In this document: positions 48,754 to 61,000 of the stretch, piece after piece
Layout: every line of letters starts with the position of its first letter
Position numbering within the stretch: position 1 is the stretch's first letter
NCBI GenBank assembly: GCA_937951685.1
Contig: CALFBG010000182.1
Location: forward strand, 1-64,000
Direction: 5' to 3'
Length of the DNA stretch: 64,000 bases
Origin: an uncultured Saprospiraceae bacterium
GTDB lineage: Bacteria > Bacteroidota > Bacteroidia > Chitinophagales > Saprospiraceae
Position numbers and translations under genes: made by a program
Notes under the pieces: generated by a model
Told to the model about the DNA's origin: nothing
Seen by the model: only the letters and a program-made list of their open reading frames with translations
Database searches by the model: none

Positions 48754-48756
48754 ACA

Positions 48757-48812
48757 CTAAGTATACCGTGCAGTAAGACAAATTGAATCCCGGATTCAAT
48801 TTGTCTTAGCAC
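48757..48812. repeat. intergenic palindrome between the two NRPS genes
   Basis: The arms 48774-48790 and 48792-48808 are exact 17-base reverse complements around a single C, giving a very stable hairpin in the transcript (about 16 bp with a three-base loop). GTGC on both outer sides can extend the stem across a two-base bulge. No U-run follows, so it is not a typical terminator, and read-through to the second gene is expected. The left flank 48757-48777 matches the end of the 3569-3735 element at 17 of 21 positions, and the right edge carries TTGTCTTAGCAC, also found at 215-226. Confidence 0.75.
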
Positions 48813-48851
48813 CTAACAATAAAAGACTAAATACTTTAAAATAATATAATT

Positions 48852-49031
48852 ATGCAGGTTGGTAACAATATCATATCCTTACTCAATAAAGCATTGAAGA
48901 GTGGCATTACTGTTTTCTTAGACGGAGAGAAGTTAAAGTTTAAATTAGCAAAAGGTAAAAAAGCAGATCCAGAAATCGTAGGTCTTCTCAAAACACACAA
49001 AGAAGAAATTATTGCTTTTTTGCAAGGAGAA
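48852..49031 (+). other. TubC-type beta-hairpin docking domain at the N terminus of the second NRPS
   Basis: Residues 1-60 run ISLLNKALKSGITVFLDGEKL, then a basic stretch (KFKLAKGKK), then an acidic-basic helix ending EEIIAFLQ. This matches the TubC N-terminal docking family as I know it (LL..L...G..L...G..L.......L......R.E.I..L). The basic strand complements the acidic C-terminal tail of the upstream protein and would set the order of the two synthetases. Confidence 0.8.
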
Positions 49032-52000
49032 TTGGCGGGGTTAAAAGAAATGACGGACGCTGGACATAACGTTACGGCTTTTGATCGAGATGCTGTAGCC
49101 CGAATTCCTTTGTCTTATGCGCAACAACGACTTTGGTTTATTGATCAGTTTGAAGGAAGTCTTCCGTATCATATGCCAATGATTCAAAAATTCGATCAAA
49201 ATTTGAATCACGAAGCTTTGGAATATGCCCTGAGAGAAATTGCCAATCGTCACGAAGTATTACGAACGATTTTCTTAGATGACGAGGGTAAAGCTTACCA
49301 ACAAATTCTTCCGAAAGATCAGTGGAAATTAAACTACGAAGAACGCTTGACGCTAGGGGAGCAAGAGGAGGCTGCCGTGATGCAAACCCTCGTTCCACTT
49401 AAAGTCAATCGAGCGTTCGACTTGTCTAAAGATCATCCGTTTAGAGCAGACTTGATTAAGGTATCGGAAGAAACATATTATTTAGTATTAGTCATACATC
49501 ATATTGCTTTTGATGGTTGGTCCAACGCGATTTTTATCGGAGAATTTACGGAACTGTACCAAGCAAAATTAGAAAATAGAACTCCTCAGTTGCCAGCCTT
49601 GCCAATTCAATACGCAGATTACGCTTTGTGGCAGCGTACTTATTTGGACGGCGATAAGTTGGAGCAAAAATTAGACTACTGGGAACAAAAATTAACGGGC
49701 GTAGCAGTTTTAGATTTACCAACCGACTTTGCTAGACCTGCCATTCAAAGTACCAGAGGAGCACACCATAATGTAAGCCTTAACAAAAATGTTAGCGATC
49801 AATTATTTGATTTGGCGCAAAAAGAAGGGGTTACGATGTTTATGCTCTTTATGACTACTTTTAAAGTTTTATTACACAAATATGCCGGAAAAGAAGACAT
49901 CGCTGTTGGAACGCCGATTGCCAATAGAATGCAACCTGAAATTGAAAACTTAATTGGATTTTTCGTTAATACTTTAACCATTCGCAGTGACGTTAGTAAT
50001 AATCCTAGTTTTAAAGGCTTACTCCAACAAGTGAAGCAAACAGTACTAGAAGCTTATGACAACCAAGAAGTGCCATTCGAAAAAATAGTGGATCGAGTAA
50101 CGGAAGAACGAAACATGAGTCACAGTCCATTGTTTCAAGTATTGTTTTCTTTCGAAGCCAGTAACGAAGTAGCTAAAAAAACTGGGGCAAATGCAAAACA
50201 AGAAGAAAGTTCTAACCAGCAGGAAGAAGATAAAATTTATGAATCTTCTATGTTTGATATTAGCTTTATCATTTCAGAAGGTGCCGACAAATATGACTTA
50301 AAGATTGAGTATTGTAGCGACTTGTTTTTGCCAAGTTCGATTGCACAAATGGCAAAGCATTTTGAGCAATTATTATCATTAGTCAGCCTCAATGCCGAAC
50401 TAACTTTAAGGGAGCTCAACGTACTAAGTTCTGCCGAAGAAAATCGAATTGTAAAAGAATTTAATCATACCGATTTTGACTTTCCAAAAACAGCTACTGC
50501 GGTAAGTTTGTTCGAAGAAAGTGTCGCAAAATTTGGTGCTCGTACCGCTGTTGCTTTGGGCACGGAAAGCTTGACGTACAAGGAATTAGACGAACGCTCC
50601 AATCAATTAGCACAGTACTTGAAAAAGCAAGGGGTGAAAAAAGAAACCCTCGTTGCGTTATGTATGCATCGCTCCTTAGATATGATGGTGGGCATTTTGG
50701 GTATTCTAAAAGCAGGAGCTGCTTACGTACCGATTGCCGCCGATTATCCACAAGATCGAATTACTTATATCTTGGAAGATAGCCAATCTAAATTTGTGCT
50801 TACGGATACTGCAACGACACCACTATTCGCAGCATACAAAGGGCTAACCGTCGTTTCTTTAACGGAAGACCAAGCAAAAATAGCCAAAGCGTCAAAGAAA
50901 AAATTGTCGATAGCATTGCAGGCTAATAACTTGATGTACGTCATTTATACTTCTGGTTCTACCGGACGACCGAAAGGGGTAATGATTGAGCACTCAAGTA
51001 ATATCAACATGGCTTTAGATCAAATCCGAAGTTTTGGTGTTACGGAAGAAGATCATGTTTTACAATTCGCCTCCATTGCTTTTGATGCGTCGGTGTACGA
51101 AATTTTTATGGCATTATATGCTGGCGCAAGTCTAGTATTAGTAGACCAAGAAACAATTAAAGAAGGCGCTAATTTTGTCAATTACCTCAAAGCACAAGCC
51201 GTCTCAGTGGTTACTTTGCCTCCGGTTTATTTAAGTGTTTTGGATACGGCTAGTTTATCTTTTTTACGGGTTATCATTACTGCGGGGGAAGCAGCCAACG
51301 TAGCACAAGCAACGGAGTGTGCCTTAGCGAGTAATTACTACAATGCTTATGGACCTACAGAATGTGCCGTTTGCGTTTCTTTCTATAAAGTGTCGCCAGA
51401 AGATCGAGATTTAGCACAAATTCCAATCGGTAAACCCCTCTCCAATACGAAGCTTTATATTTTAGATGAGCAGCTGAAAGCGGTGCCGATTAACGTAGAA
51501 GGAGAGATTTGTGTCAGTGGAGAAGGTCTAGCAAGAGGTTATTTGAATCGAGCAGACTTGACGGCGGAGAAGTTCGTCGATCATCCATATGAGCAAGGTG
51601 TTAAATTATATCGAACCGGAGACCGAGGAAAATTTTTAGCAGATGGTAATATCGTCTTTTTGGGACGGAAAGATGATCAAGTAAAGATTAGAGGTCATCG
51701 AATTGAATTGGGAGAAATTGAAACGGTTTTACACCAAATGCCCGAGATCAACCAATGTATCGTAATAGCCAAAAAAGATAAAGCGGGTAATAATCGTTTA
51801 CTTGCGTATTACGTTGGAGCAGAAACGATTGAAGAGACCAAAATTCATGCTTATTTGAGCGCTCGACTACCAGCTTACATGGTACCGCAAATTATTATTG
51901 GTTTAACAGCTTTTCCACAAACGACGAACGGTAAAATTGATAAAAAAGCTTTACCAAACCCAGAAGAAGCAAGTGCCGAGGTACAAGAATATCTTGCACC

Positions 52001-55000
52001 CCGTACACCATTAGAAGCGGATGTCGCAGAAATTTGGAAATCATTACTTAATGTAAAACAAGTTAGTGTACTAGATAATTTCTTCAAATTAGGAGGCGAT
52101 TCTATTATTAGTATTCAGGTGGTTAGTCGCATTAAACGACTTGGTTATCAGTTGCAACCACGAGATTTATTTCACCACCAAACGGTTGCGGCACTCGCTC
52201 AATTCCTTACCGACGATTTAGAAAAAACTACCATACTTGCGGAGCAAGGCGAATTGACGGGAACGGCTGATTTGCTTCCGGTACAACAATGGTTCTTTGA
52301 AAAAGATTACCAAAGTCTTTCTCATTTTAATATGGTGAATCTCTTTGAAATTGACAAAGCAGTTAACCTCACCGAACTAGACCAAATCCTAAAAGCATTG
52401 GTGGCACAGCACGATGCCTTGCGATTCCGCTATACAAAATCTGCTGACAGCGATACTTTCGTTCAAGAATATGGTTCCGCCGAAGCGAAGGTGGAATTTG
52501 TAGATTTGACTAAAACTAAAGCCAAAGATTTTGAAAAAACAATTACAGATACTTGTCAAGCTTATCAAGAAAGTTTAGACCTTGAAAAAGGCGAATTGAT
52601 CAAAGCTGTTTTTATGGCTACGCCTAAAAAAGAAGCTAAGAATCGGTTTTTTATCGTCGTACATCACTTAGTGATTGATGCTGTTTCTTGGCATATCTTA
52701 CTGAGTCAGTTACAAGAAGGAATGGAGGCTGTCCGCGAAGGCAAGGCAATTGATTTTGGAATGAAGTCTACTTCTTTCCGACAGTGGGGCGAAAAGTTGA
52801 AAGCGCACACGACAACGGCACAAGTAGAAGCGCAATTACCGTATTGGCAAAAGGTCGCCAATGCTTATCAAGCGCTACCCGTCGATCATCCAGCGCATAC
52901 CGATAAATCTTTATTGAAGGATGCCGACATCTGTGAGCTTAGTCTTTCAAAAGCACTCACTCAAACCCTGCTCAAAGAAGCGAATAATGCTTACGGAACA
53001 GAAATTAATGATTTGCTGTTAAGTGCTTTAGCCCAAACAATTAGTGACTGGTCGGAAAAAGAAAATGTAGTCATCGGTTTGGAGGGACACGGTCGAGAGT
53101 TTATTGCTGCGGAGATTGATATTACGAATACGCTGGGTTGGTTTACAAATTTATATCCGGTCTCCTTAGCCGTAGCACCAACGATGTCTAAGGCAGATTT
53201 AATCAAGTCGGTGAAGGAACAACTGAGAACGATTCCGGGTAAAGGGCTTTCGTATAATTTACTCCGTTACTTACACCCCAAAGAGGCAGTTCGTCAAAGT
53301 TTAGGACAAGCCAAATGGGATATTGTTTTTAACTATTTAGGACAAGAAGATAATACCACTAGTGCTGAAAACTGGTTGATGGGCGCGACCGAATCACCCG
53401 GTATCTTTGTCGCAGAAGATTATCCTTTGAGTCACAACTTTGAGATCAATGGCGCTATTACTGGGGGGCAATTGAACTTGACTTGGATGTATTCTCAACA
53501 ATACTACGAAAGAGCAACCGTTACTCAAATTGCGGAAAGTTTTATCGAGAATTTGAGTAGCTTGATTTTACATTGTCAAGAACAAGAAGGCACTGAAAAA
53601 ACGGCATCGGACTATGGTATCGCACCAGAGGTAGATTACAAAGAGTTGAATGCTTTCTTAACGGAAGAGGAAAATGGACAGCCACGAAAAGCATTAATTG
53701 AAGGGCTTTACCGATTGGCACCGATGCAAGAAGGAATGCTTTTTCATCATTTGTACGATCAAGGATTTGGAGGTTACACCGAACAATTAACGGTCGATTT
53801 TTTAAGTGGACTGGACGTCGATGCGTTCAAAAAAGCTTGGGAGTTTGTAATCGAGAATCATACCATTTTACGTACGCGATTTTTTAGTAATCGTTTGAGT
53901 ATTCCGGTTCAATGTGTGTACAAAAAGGTAGACTTATCTTTTGAACATCACGACTTCACGACCTTTGCCAAAGAAGAACGACTGGCAGCAGTAGAAAAGT
54001 TTGCGGAAGCAGATTTAGCAAAAGGATTTGATTTTAATCAAGTGCCTTTAATGCGAATCAATATCGTCAAATTAGATGATAAAGCCTATAAGATGTTTTG
54101 GACCTTTCATCATATTCTTATTGATGGTTGGTCTAATCCGATTTTGATAGAGGAACTCATGACGGCTTACGAATTACTAAGCGAAGGAAATACTTTTGCC
54201 AGCTTAAAAGATTCAATCGCCATCGAAGAAGACCGCTTTGAAGACTTTATCAAATACATTGGTACAAAAGATAAAATAGTCGAACAAGAGTTTTGGAAAA
54301 AGTACTTAGGTGAATTTGAAACGCCTAGCTTATTACCTTTTATCGACGATAATTTAGCTAGAAATAAAGGAGGTGTTACCGAAGAATTAGAACACATTTT
54401 TACGGAAGAAACTACGGAAGCAATTAAGGCGTATTGTCAAGCTAATTTCATTACGGCGAATACTTTTATTCAAGGAATTTGGGGATTCTTATTGTCCAGA
54501 TATACTGGCAATGAAGATATTCTTTTTGGTGCGACGGTTTCTGGTCGACCTTCGGATTTGGCAAATGCGGAGCGAATGATCGGCTTGTTCATCAATACTA
54601 TGCCTGTTCGCGTTAAATTGAAAAACGACGCAACGATTTCAGAAGTGCTGACGGTTTTACAAAATGAGCATACTGCTGCCAGAGAGTATCAATATACTGC
54701 GCTTAATGATATTCAACGATGGATTGACTTCAGCGGAGAATTTTTTGATTCTTTGATCACCTTTGAAAATTATCCACTTGGAGATGCCGTTGGACAAGCA
54801 GAATCGCTGGAAGTAGGAGACGTAGAAGTCAAAGAGCAAACGAATTACTTGCTATCCATTGCCGTCTCTTTATCGAATGTACTTGATTTCAAATTTAGAT
54901 ATAATTCGAATTTACTAGGCGCATCTTTCGCAGCGATGATGAAAGATCATTTTATACTGGCAATAGAACAGACGATTCAAGAAAATATAACGAAGTTTAG

Positions 55001-58000
55001 CGAGATCGAACTCGTTACGCCTGAGGAGCGAGCATTATTATTGAACACCTTTAATGATACTACAATTCCTTATCCACAGGATAAATCTATCATCGCTTTT
55101 TTTGAAGCGCAAGTAGCTGCTACACCTACGAAAACAGCATTGATTTTTAACGGAGAGACGCTAAGTTACGAAGGCTTAAATCAGCGTGCCAATCAATTAG
55201 CAGCTTGCTTGCAAGAAAAGGGAGTACAACCCGCAGATAAAATAGGTATCTTATCTTATCGAGGTTTTGACATGATTGTCAGTCTTTTAGCGACCTTGAA
55301 ATGTGGTGCCGTATACGTACCGCTAAATATTGATTACCCTAAGGCTCGCTTAGAATTTATTTTGAGTGATGCTGGCGCAAAATATCTAATCTACCAAGAC
55401 GAAAAACTTTTAGCTAAAACGGGTTTAACAGATTATGAATTTATTGACGTAGCAGATAGCGTTACGTACTCAACCGAAGCAGTAAGGGTACCTGATTCGC
55501 TGACTTTAACGTCAAGTGTATACGTAATGTATACTTCTGGTACGACGGGGCAACCGAAAGGAATTTTAGTAAACCAAGCGAACATTTTAAAGCTTTGTTT
55601 TGAAACGGGACCAATTGCGATTTATCCAGAAGATCGTGTTTTGCAATGGTCTAATTTCTCTTTTGATGGTTGTACCTATGAGATTTTTGGCGCCTTATTG
55701 AACGGCGCAAGTTTGTGCATGATTGCGGAAAAAGAAGCACAAGATCCAGTAAGCTTGGCAAGGGTGATTCGAGCAGAGCAATTAACCGTCAACTTCATGA
55801 CGACTGCTTTATTTAATGCTTTTGTTGATCAAGATTTGGATGCGTTAAATGAATTAAGAATTGTATTATTCGGAGGAGAATTAGTATCTGTTCCTCATGT
55901 TAAAACAGCTTTAGCAACCTTAGGCGCTGGAAAAATTATTCACGTTTACGGTCCGACGGAGACAACAACTTATGCCAGTTATTATCCAGTGGAGCATTGC
56001 GACGACGATCGTGTTCCCATCGGTAAACCCTTATCAAATACCCAACTTTATATTTTAGATGCGGAAGGAGACTTAGTGGGCGTAGGGATGACCGGAGAAA
56101 TTTATATTGGAGGTGCAGGAGTCTCAATGGGATACTTGAATCGAGAAGAATTGATGGCTGAAAAGTTTGTTGAGGACAAATTTTCCAAAGAGCCAGGCGC
56201 GAAATTATATCGCACGGGTGACCTTGGGTTTTGGTTGCCAGCGGGTAATATAGAATTTATTGGTCGGAAAGATTTACAAGTAAAAGTAAGAGGATACCGA
56301 ATTGAATTAGGTGCAATTGAAACCAAATTGCAAGAATTGGATGCAGTTAATAATTGTGTTGTACTTGCGAAAGCAGATCCTTCTGGTACGAAGCGCTTGA
56401 TTGCTTACGTGATTCCCAACGGTACTTTCCAAAAAGAGGCAATCCTAAACTACTTGAAAGAAGAATTACCAGAATATATGGTGCCTTCAATTATGGTAGA
56501 TTTACCAGAATTTCCATTGAATGCCAATGGAAAAGTGGACAAGAGAGCTTTACCCGAACCAGACCTTGGTGCCTTGATCAGTGAAGCTTATGTGGCGCCA
56601 CGAAATGAAATGGAGGAAAAACTGGTAACGATTTGGAAAGAATTGTTACACTTAGACAAAGTAGGTGTTTACGATAATTTCTTTGACTTAGGTGGTCATT
56701 CTTTATTAGCGACGAGAATGATGTCTGCGATTCGAAAGGAATTGGAGGTAGAAATTTCTGTAAAAGAATTATTTACAAAACCCAACGTTGCGGCCTTATC
56801 TAACTTTATCTTGACCGCTGCGGCAAAATCTTCTCTCGTAAAAATTACCCCACAAAAACGTTCTGACAAAATGCCTTTGTCTTTTGCCCAAGAACGCTTG
56901 TGGTTTATTGACAAATTAGAAGGGAGTTCGCACTATCACATTCCTACTATCAATCGCCTAGAAGCAACACTTGACAAAGAAATTTTAACCGATGCTTTAC
57001 AAGAAATTGTCAATCGACACGAGGTATTAAGAACGATTTTTAAAGAAGACCAAGGTAGTGCTTATCAATATATTCTTCCAGAAAATCAATGGACATTAGC
57101 TTACGATGAAAATCCTGCTTATGCAGATTTTGAAGTTTTAAGTGCCGCAATCAACACCGAAGTATCCAAAGCATTTGACTTATCGAAAGATCATATGTTG
57201 CGTGCTAAATTGTTCAAAGCTTCAGACGCAGAATATGTCTTGGTCATTGTGTTGCACCACATCGCTTCGGATGGATGGTCAAGCCCAATTTTGTTTGCGG
57301 AACTAGCGGAACTTTACGATGCGAAAATCCAAGGTCGTACATCTAATTTAGCTCCTTTAACGATTCAATACGCAGATTATGCTTTGTGGCAAAGAGATTA
57401 TTTACAGGGAGAGGTTTTAGATCAAAAAATAGGATATTGGAAATCAAAATTAGCGGGACTAGAAGCGTTAAACTTACCAACTGATTTTGTTCGTCCTGCG
57501 GTTCAGAGTACAAAAGGAGATCGTGTAGATTTTGAATTGGATAAGAAATTATTCGAGGAATTACAAGTACTCGCCCAACGAGAAGGGGTCACGGTCTTTA
57601 TGCTTTTAATTTCGGTCTTCAAGGTTTTCTTGTATAAATATTCTGGACAAACCGATATTGCCGTTGGTATTCCAATTGCTAATCGATCACAAGCTGAGAT
57701 AGAAACTTTGATTGGCTTTTTTGTCAATACACTTACCTTGCGTAGTGATTTGAGTGATAATCCAAGTTTCCAAGATTTCTTGAATCAAGTAAAAGATACG
57801 ACCTTGGAAGCTTACAGTTACCAGGATGTACCGTTTGAAAAAGTAGTGAACGAAGTAGCACCGGAAAGAGATTTGAGTCGTAGCCCACTATTTCAAGTGA
57901 TGCTTTCTTACGAAAACTATGGTGAAAAAAGTAGTGCACTACCGACCGGCTTGTCTTTACCAAGTATAGAAGAAGATTCAAAAGAAACGCCAGTAGAAAA

Positions 58001-61000
58001 CGGCGAAAAAGAAGAGGAAGGATTTGTTTACGAAAGCTCAAAATTCGATTTGAGTTTTAATATTTCTAAACGAGAAGATACCCTAGAAGTAAGTATTGAG
58101 TATTGTAGCGATTTGTTTTTGAAAGAAACGATCGTTAGAATGAAAGCGCATTTTCAAGCTTTACTAGCAGCGGTAGCTGCTGCTCCTGCTGCTACAATTG
58201 ATACGTTCAGTATGTTGAGCGCAGCAGAAGAAACGCAAATCTTGGTAGACTTTAACGATACGGATAAAACTTATCCTTTAACGGAAACCTTGGTTAGCTT
58301 ATTCGAAGCACAAGTTGAGCAAACTCCAAAGGCAACGGCAATTGTATTTGAAGCTCAGGAATTAAGCTATGCGGAATTAAACGAACGCGCCAATCAATTG
58401 GCCCATCACTTAATTGATAAAGGCGTTACTAAAGAATCTTTAGTTTGTATTTGCCTTGATCGAAGTCTAGAAATGATGATCGGTATCTTGGCGATTATCA
58501 AAGCCGGAGGTGCTTACGTTCCTATTGATCCAACTTATCCCGCAGAACGAATTAATTATATTTTAGAAGATACCGCCGCAAGCTTTGTCATGAGTATGGC
58601 TTCGCAAGAAGAATTTCTGAGCCTTGCGAAAGTATCGGAATTGATTTTATTGGATAAAGATTGGAATACGATTGCCAAAGCACCGAAGCAAAATGTAGGA
58701 CTAGACTTACAAGCTAATAATTTGGCTTATGTAATCTATACTTCTGGTTCTACTGGAAAACCTAAAGGAGTACTCAACCAGCATTCTGGAATCGTTAATC
58801 GCTTATTGTGGACACAAGATGAATACCAATTGGTCGCCGGGAAAGATGTTGTGCTACAAAAGACAACCTTCTGTTTCGACGTTTCTGTTTGGGAATTATT
58901 CTGGCCAATTATTACGGGCGTAAAATTAGTTTTTGCCAGACCAGAAGGACATAAAGATAACGCGTACTTGAAATCGGTTATCGAAGCGCAAGCCGTTACT
59001 ACGATGCACTTTGTCCCTTCAATGCTAGAGGTGTTTTTACCAGATATTCAAAAAGGAGATTGTCCTAGTTTGAAGCGGGTACTTTGTAGTGGAGAAGCAC
59101 TCAAAGGAAGTCAGGTAGAAAGCTTTATTGAGCGTTTGCCCAACGCACAACTGCATAATTTATATGGTCCAACGGAAGCGGCTATTGATGTTAGTTATTG
59201 GGCAGCACCGACAACGGCGACGGAAGTATCTGTAGTCCCCATCGGTAAGCCAGTGGCGAATACTCAATTATACGTTTTAAACAACGGAGGACAATTAGCG
59301 CCAATTGGCGTGCCCGGAGAATTGTTTATTGAAGGAATTCAAGTAGCAAGAGGGTACCACAATCGACCAAGCCTAACCGCTGAGCGATTTGTTCAAAATA
59401 CAATTACCCCAGAACGTTCTGCCGTGCTTTACCGAACCGGAGATTTAGTTCGTTGGTTACCGGACGGTAATATTGCTTACTTGGGTAGAATGGATCATCA
59501 AGTAAAAATTAGAGGATTCAGAATTGAACTGGGAGAGATCGAAGCGAAGTTACAAGCATGTCCGCTCGTAAATAGCAGCATCGTAATGGCCAGACCAGAT
59601 GCTAGTGGCAATCAACAATTAGTGGCTTACGTAATTGCTAATGGAACGTATGATAAACAAGCGATTCAGGACTTCCTGAAAACGCAATTGCCAGAATATA
59701 TGGTTCCATCAATGATGATGGAATTAGCTGTTTTTCCTTTGAACTCAAACGGTAAAATTGATCGCAAAGCACTGCCTAAGTTTGATGCTTCCGAATTAAT
59801 TACAAACGAATACGTTGCTCCGCGCAATGAATTGGAAGAAACATTCGCGGCTATTTGGAAGAGCTTACTCAACGTAAGCCAAGTGGGTATTCATGATAAT
59901 TTCTTTGAATTAGGTGGAGATTCCATTATCAGTATTCAAGTCGTTAGCCGAATTAAATTAGCCGGCTACGCGATGCAACCGAGAGATATTTTCCAATATC
60001 AGACCATCGCTAGTTTAGCGGCAGTGATTAAAGATCGTGTGAATACGGTTAAAGTCTTGACAGAACAAGGCGTGTTGGAAGGAACTGCAAAACTGTTGCC
60101 GATACAACAATGGTATTTTGAAAAAGACTTTTCTAATCTTTCTCATTTTAACCAAGCGAACCTTTTTAGTCTTGATAGCAAGGTATCCGTAGCACATCTA
60201 GATACGGCGATGAAAGCAATTGTTGCTCAACACGATGCGTTGCGTTTTCGCTATACAAAAGAGGAGCAAACAGGGGAGTGGACGCAAGAATATGGAAGCT
60301 ACGCAGGAGGATTGGACGTCGTTGAGTTAAAAGAAACGGAAGCCGAGTCCTTGAGCCAAGAGATTGAAGCCACTTGTCAATTGTATCATGAGAATCTTTC
60401 AATTGAACGAGGAGAATTGATTAGAACGGTGCTCCTTAAAACACCTAATCCAAAAGAAGACAATAGACTACTCATCGTAATCCACCACTTAGCGATTGAT
60501 GGTGTTTCTTGGAGAATCATTTTGGATCAATTCCAATTGGCAATGGAAGCATTGGAGAAAGGACAAACCATTGATCTTGGTCCTAAGTCCAGCTCGTACC
60601 GACAATGGGAGGCAGCACTGGAAGAGTATGCACTAACGGATTTTGTGCAAGCACAATTACCAATGTGGCAGGAAGTTGCAGCCGCTTACAAAACTTTACC
60701 TCGTGACTATTCGAAAGCAGAACAACCTGCGAATGAAATGACGAGTACGATGATTGCTTTAGACGAAGCGCTTACCGAGTCTTTGCTGAAAGATACAAAT
60801 CAAGCATATCATACCGGAATTAACGATATTCTCTTAGGTGCTTTTGCGAAGACCGTTAGTAAATGGTCTGGTCAAGAAAAAATTGTTATTGGTTTAGAAG
60901 GACATGGTCGAGAGTATGTCTCCGACGAAATGGATATCACGAATACGGTTGGATGGTTTACCACACTTTATCCAATTTGTTTAGAAATTAAAGCTTCTAA

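Noticed and set aside
48460-48753. Thioesterase or other release domain at the end of the 13-module protein
   Set aside because: After the last carrier domain only about 60 residues remain, with no GxSxG motif or reductase features. The acidic tail fits docking, not release.
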